From Pseudomonas mendocina (lineage in GTDB: Bacteria; Pseudomonadota; Gammaproteobacteria; Pseudomonadales; Pseudomonadaceae), in assembly GCF_003008615.1 (NCBI RefSeq), contig NZ_CP027657.1, positions 3,162,001 through 3,226,000 on the forward strand: a stretch of DNA of 64,000 nucleotides, read 5' to 3'. The notes under the pieces are model-generated. The model saw only the letters and a program-made list of their open reading frames with translations, had not been told where the DNA came from and ran no database searches. A program made the translations under genes and the position numbers. Positions within the stretch are counted from its first letter, which is position 1. Every line of letters starts with the position of its first letter. Positions 62,170 to 64,000 of the stretch are shown in pieces.

Positions 62170-64000
62170 ATGCGTTCGATTCCCTTCTTCCCGACGTTGA
62201 TCGCGCTTTCCCTCGGCCTTGCCGTCGCGCAGGTGCAGGCCGTCGAACTCGACATTCCGGCCCAACCCCTGGATTCGGCGCTCACTGATTTTGCCGAGCA
62301 GGCCGGCATCCGCCTGCTGTACGACGCCAGCCTGACCCGTGGCGCAACCAGCAGTCGGGCGCTCAAAGGCGATTACTCGGTGGACGAGGGATTACAGCAG
62401 TTGCTGCGGGGCAGCGGCCTGACCTTCAGCGTCGGCGTCGACGGAACCGTCACTCTGATCCCTGTGCCTGACAACGGCGATACGCTGGAGCTGGGTGCCA
62501 CCACTGTCAGTGGTCAGCTCGATGGCCGTCGCGACTTGCCCAGCAGCTACGCCGGCGGTCAGGTGGCGCGCGGTGCGAACATCGGCCTGCTGGGCAATCA
62601 GGACATGCAGGACGCGCCATTCGCCTTTGCCAGTTACACCTCCGAGCTGATCGAGACGCGTCAGGCGCAGACCCTGGCCGACGTGTTGGCCAGTGATCCG
62701 GGCATACGCCAGTCTTATGGTTTCGGAAACTTCTCGCAGGTCTTCGTCGTGCGCGGCTTTCAGCTGTACAGCGATGACATCTCCTTCAATGGCCTGTACG
62801 GCGTGCTGCCACGGCAGATCGTTTCCACCGAGGCGGTCGAGCGTGTTGAGGTGTTCAAGGGCGCCAACGCCTTCATCAACGGTGTGGCACCTGGTGGCAG
62901 TGGTGTTGGTGGTGCGATCAACGTGGTGTCCAAGCGCGCCGAAGATACCCCGACCCGCAGTTTCACCCTGGACTATGCCAATGCAAGCCGCGTGGGCGGG
63001 CACCTGGATCTCGGCCGCCGTTTCGGTGAGGACAACCGCTTCGGTGCGCGCCTGAACCTGGCCCAGCGTGAGGGCGAGACGGGTATCGATGGCGAGCATT
63101 CGCGTTTCAGCCTGGCCACCCTGGGGCTGGATTATCGCGGTGAGCGCCTGCGCCTGGCGGCTGATCTCGGCTACCAGAAGCAGCGGGTGAACGAGGGGCG
63201 CTCGGTGGTTTACCTGACCACCACCGGCACCACTTCCACGCTGAACGGCAAGGTGCCGTCGGCTCCAGACTCCAGGCACAACTACGCCCAGCCCTGGAGC
63301 TGGTCGCAGCTCGAAGACACCTATGGCATGTTCAGTGCCGAGTACGATCTGTCTCCGTCCTGGACCGCCTACCTCATCGGCGGCGGCAAGTACACGCGGG
63401 AGAATGGCGTGTACGCCTCCAGCTACGTGTACGGTGCCGACGGCGCGGCGCGCATCGGCCGCCTGTATTCGCCGCTGGATCAGGAAACCCTGAGTGTGGC
63501 CAGCGGCCTGCGCGGCGAGCTGCTGACCGGCCCGGTCAGTCATAAGATCAACCTGGCGGCCAACGGCATCTGGCAGGAAAAGCGCAATGCTTTCCAGTCC
63601 ACCAGCGTCGCCAATCGGAGCTATGGCAACCTCTATGACGGGCTACCTGTACCCGTGCCGACGGCCAGCCCACCCTCCGGTGACCTGCACCACCCGGACA
63701 CCACAGCCAAGGTACAGAACAAGAGCCTGGCAGTGTCCGACACCCTGGGCTTCTACGACGACCGCGTTCTGCTGACCCTGGGCGTCCGTCGCCAGTCCAT
63801 CGGTGCCGATGCCTGGAGCGCGGCCAACGGTGTCCGTACTTCCAACTACCAGGAGAGCATCACCACGCCGGCCTATGGCTTGGTGATCAAGCCCACCGAG
63901 TATCTGTCGCTGTATGCCAATCGTGTGGAGTCGCTTCAGCAGGGGCCGACCGCTCCGAATGCCGCCAACAACCGTGGGACGATGTTCGCGCCTTACCGTT
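62170..64000 (+). CDS. TonB-dependent siderophore receptor with signalling domain, partial
   Basis: The first 610 residues are present; the gene runs off the right edge. Signal peptide at about 1-24 (ending VQA). The N-terminal STN signalling domain is at about 25-97 (LDIPAQPLDSALTDFAEQAG). A short linker leads to the plug domain (about 150-270; VFVVRGFQLYSDDISFNG, VERVEVFKGANAF, GGAINVVSKRA) and the first beta-barrel strands. The STN domain and the fecI/fecR genes upstream mark it as a transducer of the FpvA/FoxA/FecA kind. The siderophore is not deducible. AGGA lies 7 nt before ATG 62170. The frame is open throughout. Confidence 0.95.
   Translation, partial: MRSIPFFPTLIALSLGLAVAQVQAVELDIPAQPLDSALTDFAEQAGIRLLYDASLTRGATSSRALKGDYSVDEGLQQLLRGSGLTFSVGVDGTVTLIPVPDNGDTLELGATTVSGQLDGRRDLPSSYAGGQVARGANIGLLGNQDMQDAPFAFASYTSELIETRQAQTLADVLASDPGIRQSYGFGNFSQVFVVRGFQLYSDDISFNGLYGVLPRQIVSTEAVERVEVFKGANAFINGVAPGGSGVGGAINVVSKRAEDTPTRSFTLDYANASRVGGHLDLGRRFGEDNRFGARLNLAQREGETGIDGEHSRFSLATLGLDYRGERLRLAADLGYQKQRVNEGRSVVYLTTTGTTSTLNGKVPSAPDSRHNYAQPWSWSQLEDTYGMFSAEYDLSPSWTAYLIGGGKYTRENGVYASSYVYGADGAARIGRLYSPLDQETLSVASGLRGELLTGPVSHKINLAANGIWQEKRNAFQSTSVANRSYGNLYDGLPVPVPTASPPSGDLHHPDTTAKVQNKSLAVSDTLGFYDDRVLLTLGVRRQSIGADAWSAANGVRTSNYQESITTPAYGLVIKPTEYLSLYANRVESLQQGPTAPNAANNRGTMFAPYR

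Noticed and set aside
62392..63543. A 383-residue open frame antisense to the TonB-dependent receptor
   Set aside because: The plus-strand receptor frame is continuous with signal peptide, STN and plug motifs; the antisense frame shows none.
1..64000. CRISPR arrays, rRNA or tRNA genes, prophage or classical insertion sequences
   Set aside because: No regularly spaced direct repeats, no TTCGAATC-type tRNA arms, and no integrase, capsid or DDE transposase genes were recognised on either strand.

Overview
The window is 64 kb of GC-rich gammaproteobacterial chromosome, almost certainly Pseudomonas in the broad sense. The first 22.5 kb repeats the gene order known from P. aeruginosa around retS-purD-purH-fis-dusB-prmA-accCB-aroQ-dsbD-ctpL-gcbA-speA. 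The many copies of a GTAG-headed REP palindrome suggest the mendocina/oleovorans group, but that is an inference. No rRNA, tRNA, CRISPR array, prophage or classical insertion sequence was seen. The only mobile-type gene is a REP-associated tyrosine transposase (RAYT).

Layout. 1-2.8 kb: the 5' end of a RetS-like hybrid kinase and an MHS-family transporter that lies between retS and purD. 2.8-14.2 kb: minus-strand housekeeping genes for purine synthesis (purD, purH), Fis/DusB, a zinc-ribbon membrane protein, PrmA, AroQ-AccB-AccC and DsbD. 14.3-18.0 kb: a CtpL-like chemoreceptor and the diguanylate cyclase GcbA. 18.2-22.5 kb: DUF2333 protein, Nudix hydrolase, SUI1/YciH-like factor and SpeA. 22.8-27.2 kb: a GNAT/azoreductase/AhpD-like redox operon, a DUF2214 membrane protein, a GAF-GGDEF cyclase and a MATE exporter. 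27.3-35.3 kb: a YfhM-type bacterial alpha-2-macroglobulin and its partner PbpC, separated by the RAYT gene bounded by REP palindromes. 35.4-39.1 kb: a chemoreceptor with an apparent FliA promoter, a membrane diguanylate cyclase and a DMT-family protein.

39.3-49.2 kb is the accessory island of most interest. It holds two complete TRAP transporters, two different pyruvate-type aldolase homologues (HpaI-like and RraA-like), a nitrilase-fold amidase and a divergent LysR regulator. A GTTTTT-N11-AAAAAC palindrome lies in the LysR/RraA intergenic region. A near-identical site lies upstream of the other TRAP operon, so the island may be one regulon for uptake and cleavage of an organic acid or its amide.

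49.2-57.3 kb: a GNAT enzyme, tandem DUF4136 lipoproteins, CmoM with a MazG-like protein, and a fatty-acid set (MaoC-like hydratase, AraC regulator, two-part ketoacyl reductase, thiolase). 57.3-64 kb: cyanide-insensitive oxidase CioAB behind a consensus ANR box, a small DUF2474 protein separated from cioB by an inverted-repeat-bounded element, and a FecI/FecR/TonB-receptor iron-signalling set that runs off the end. Regulatory sites and repeats were found by eye and are candidates only.
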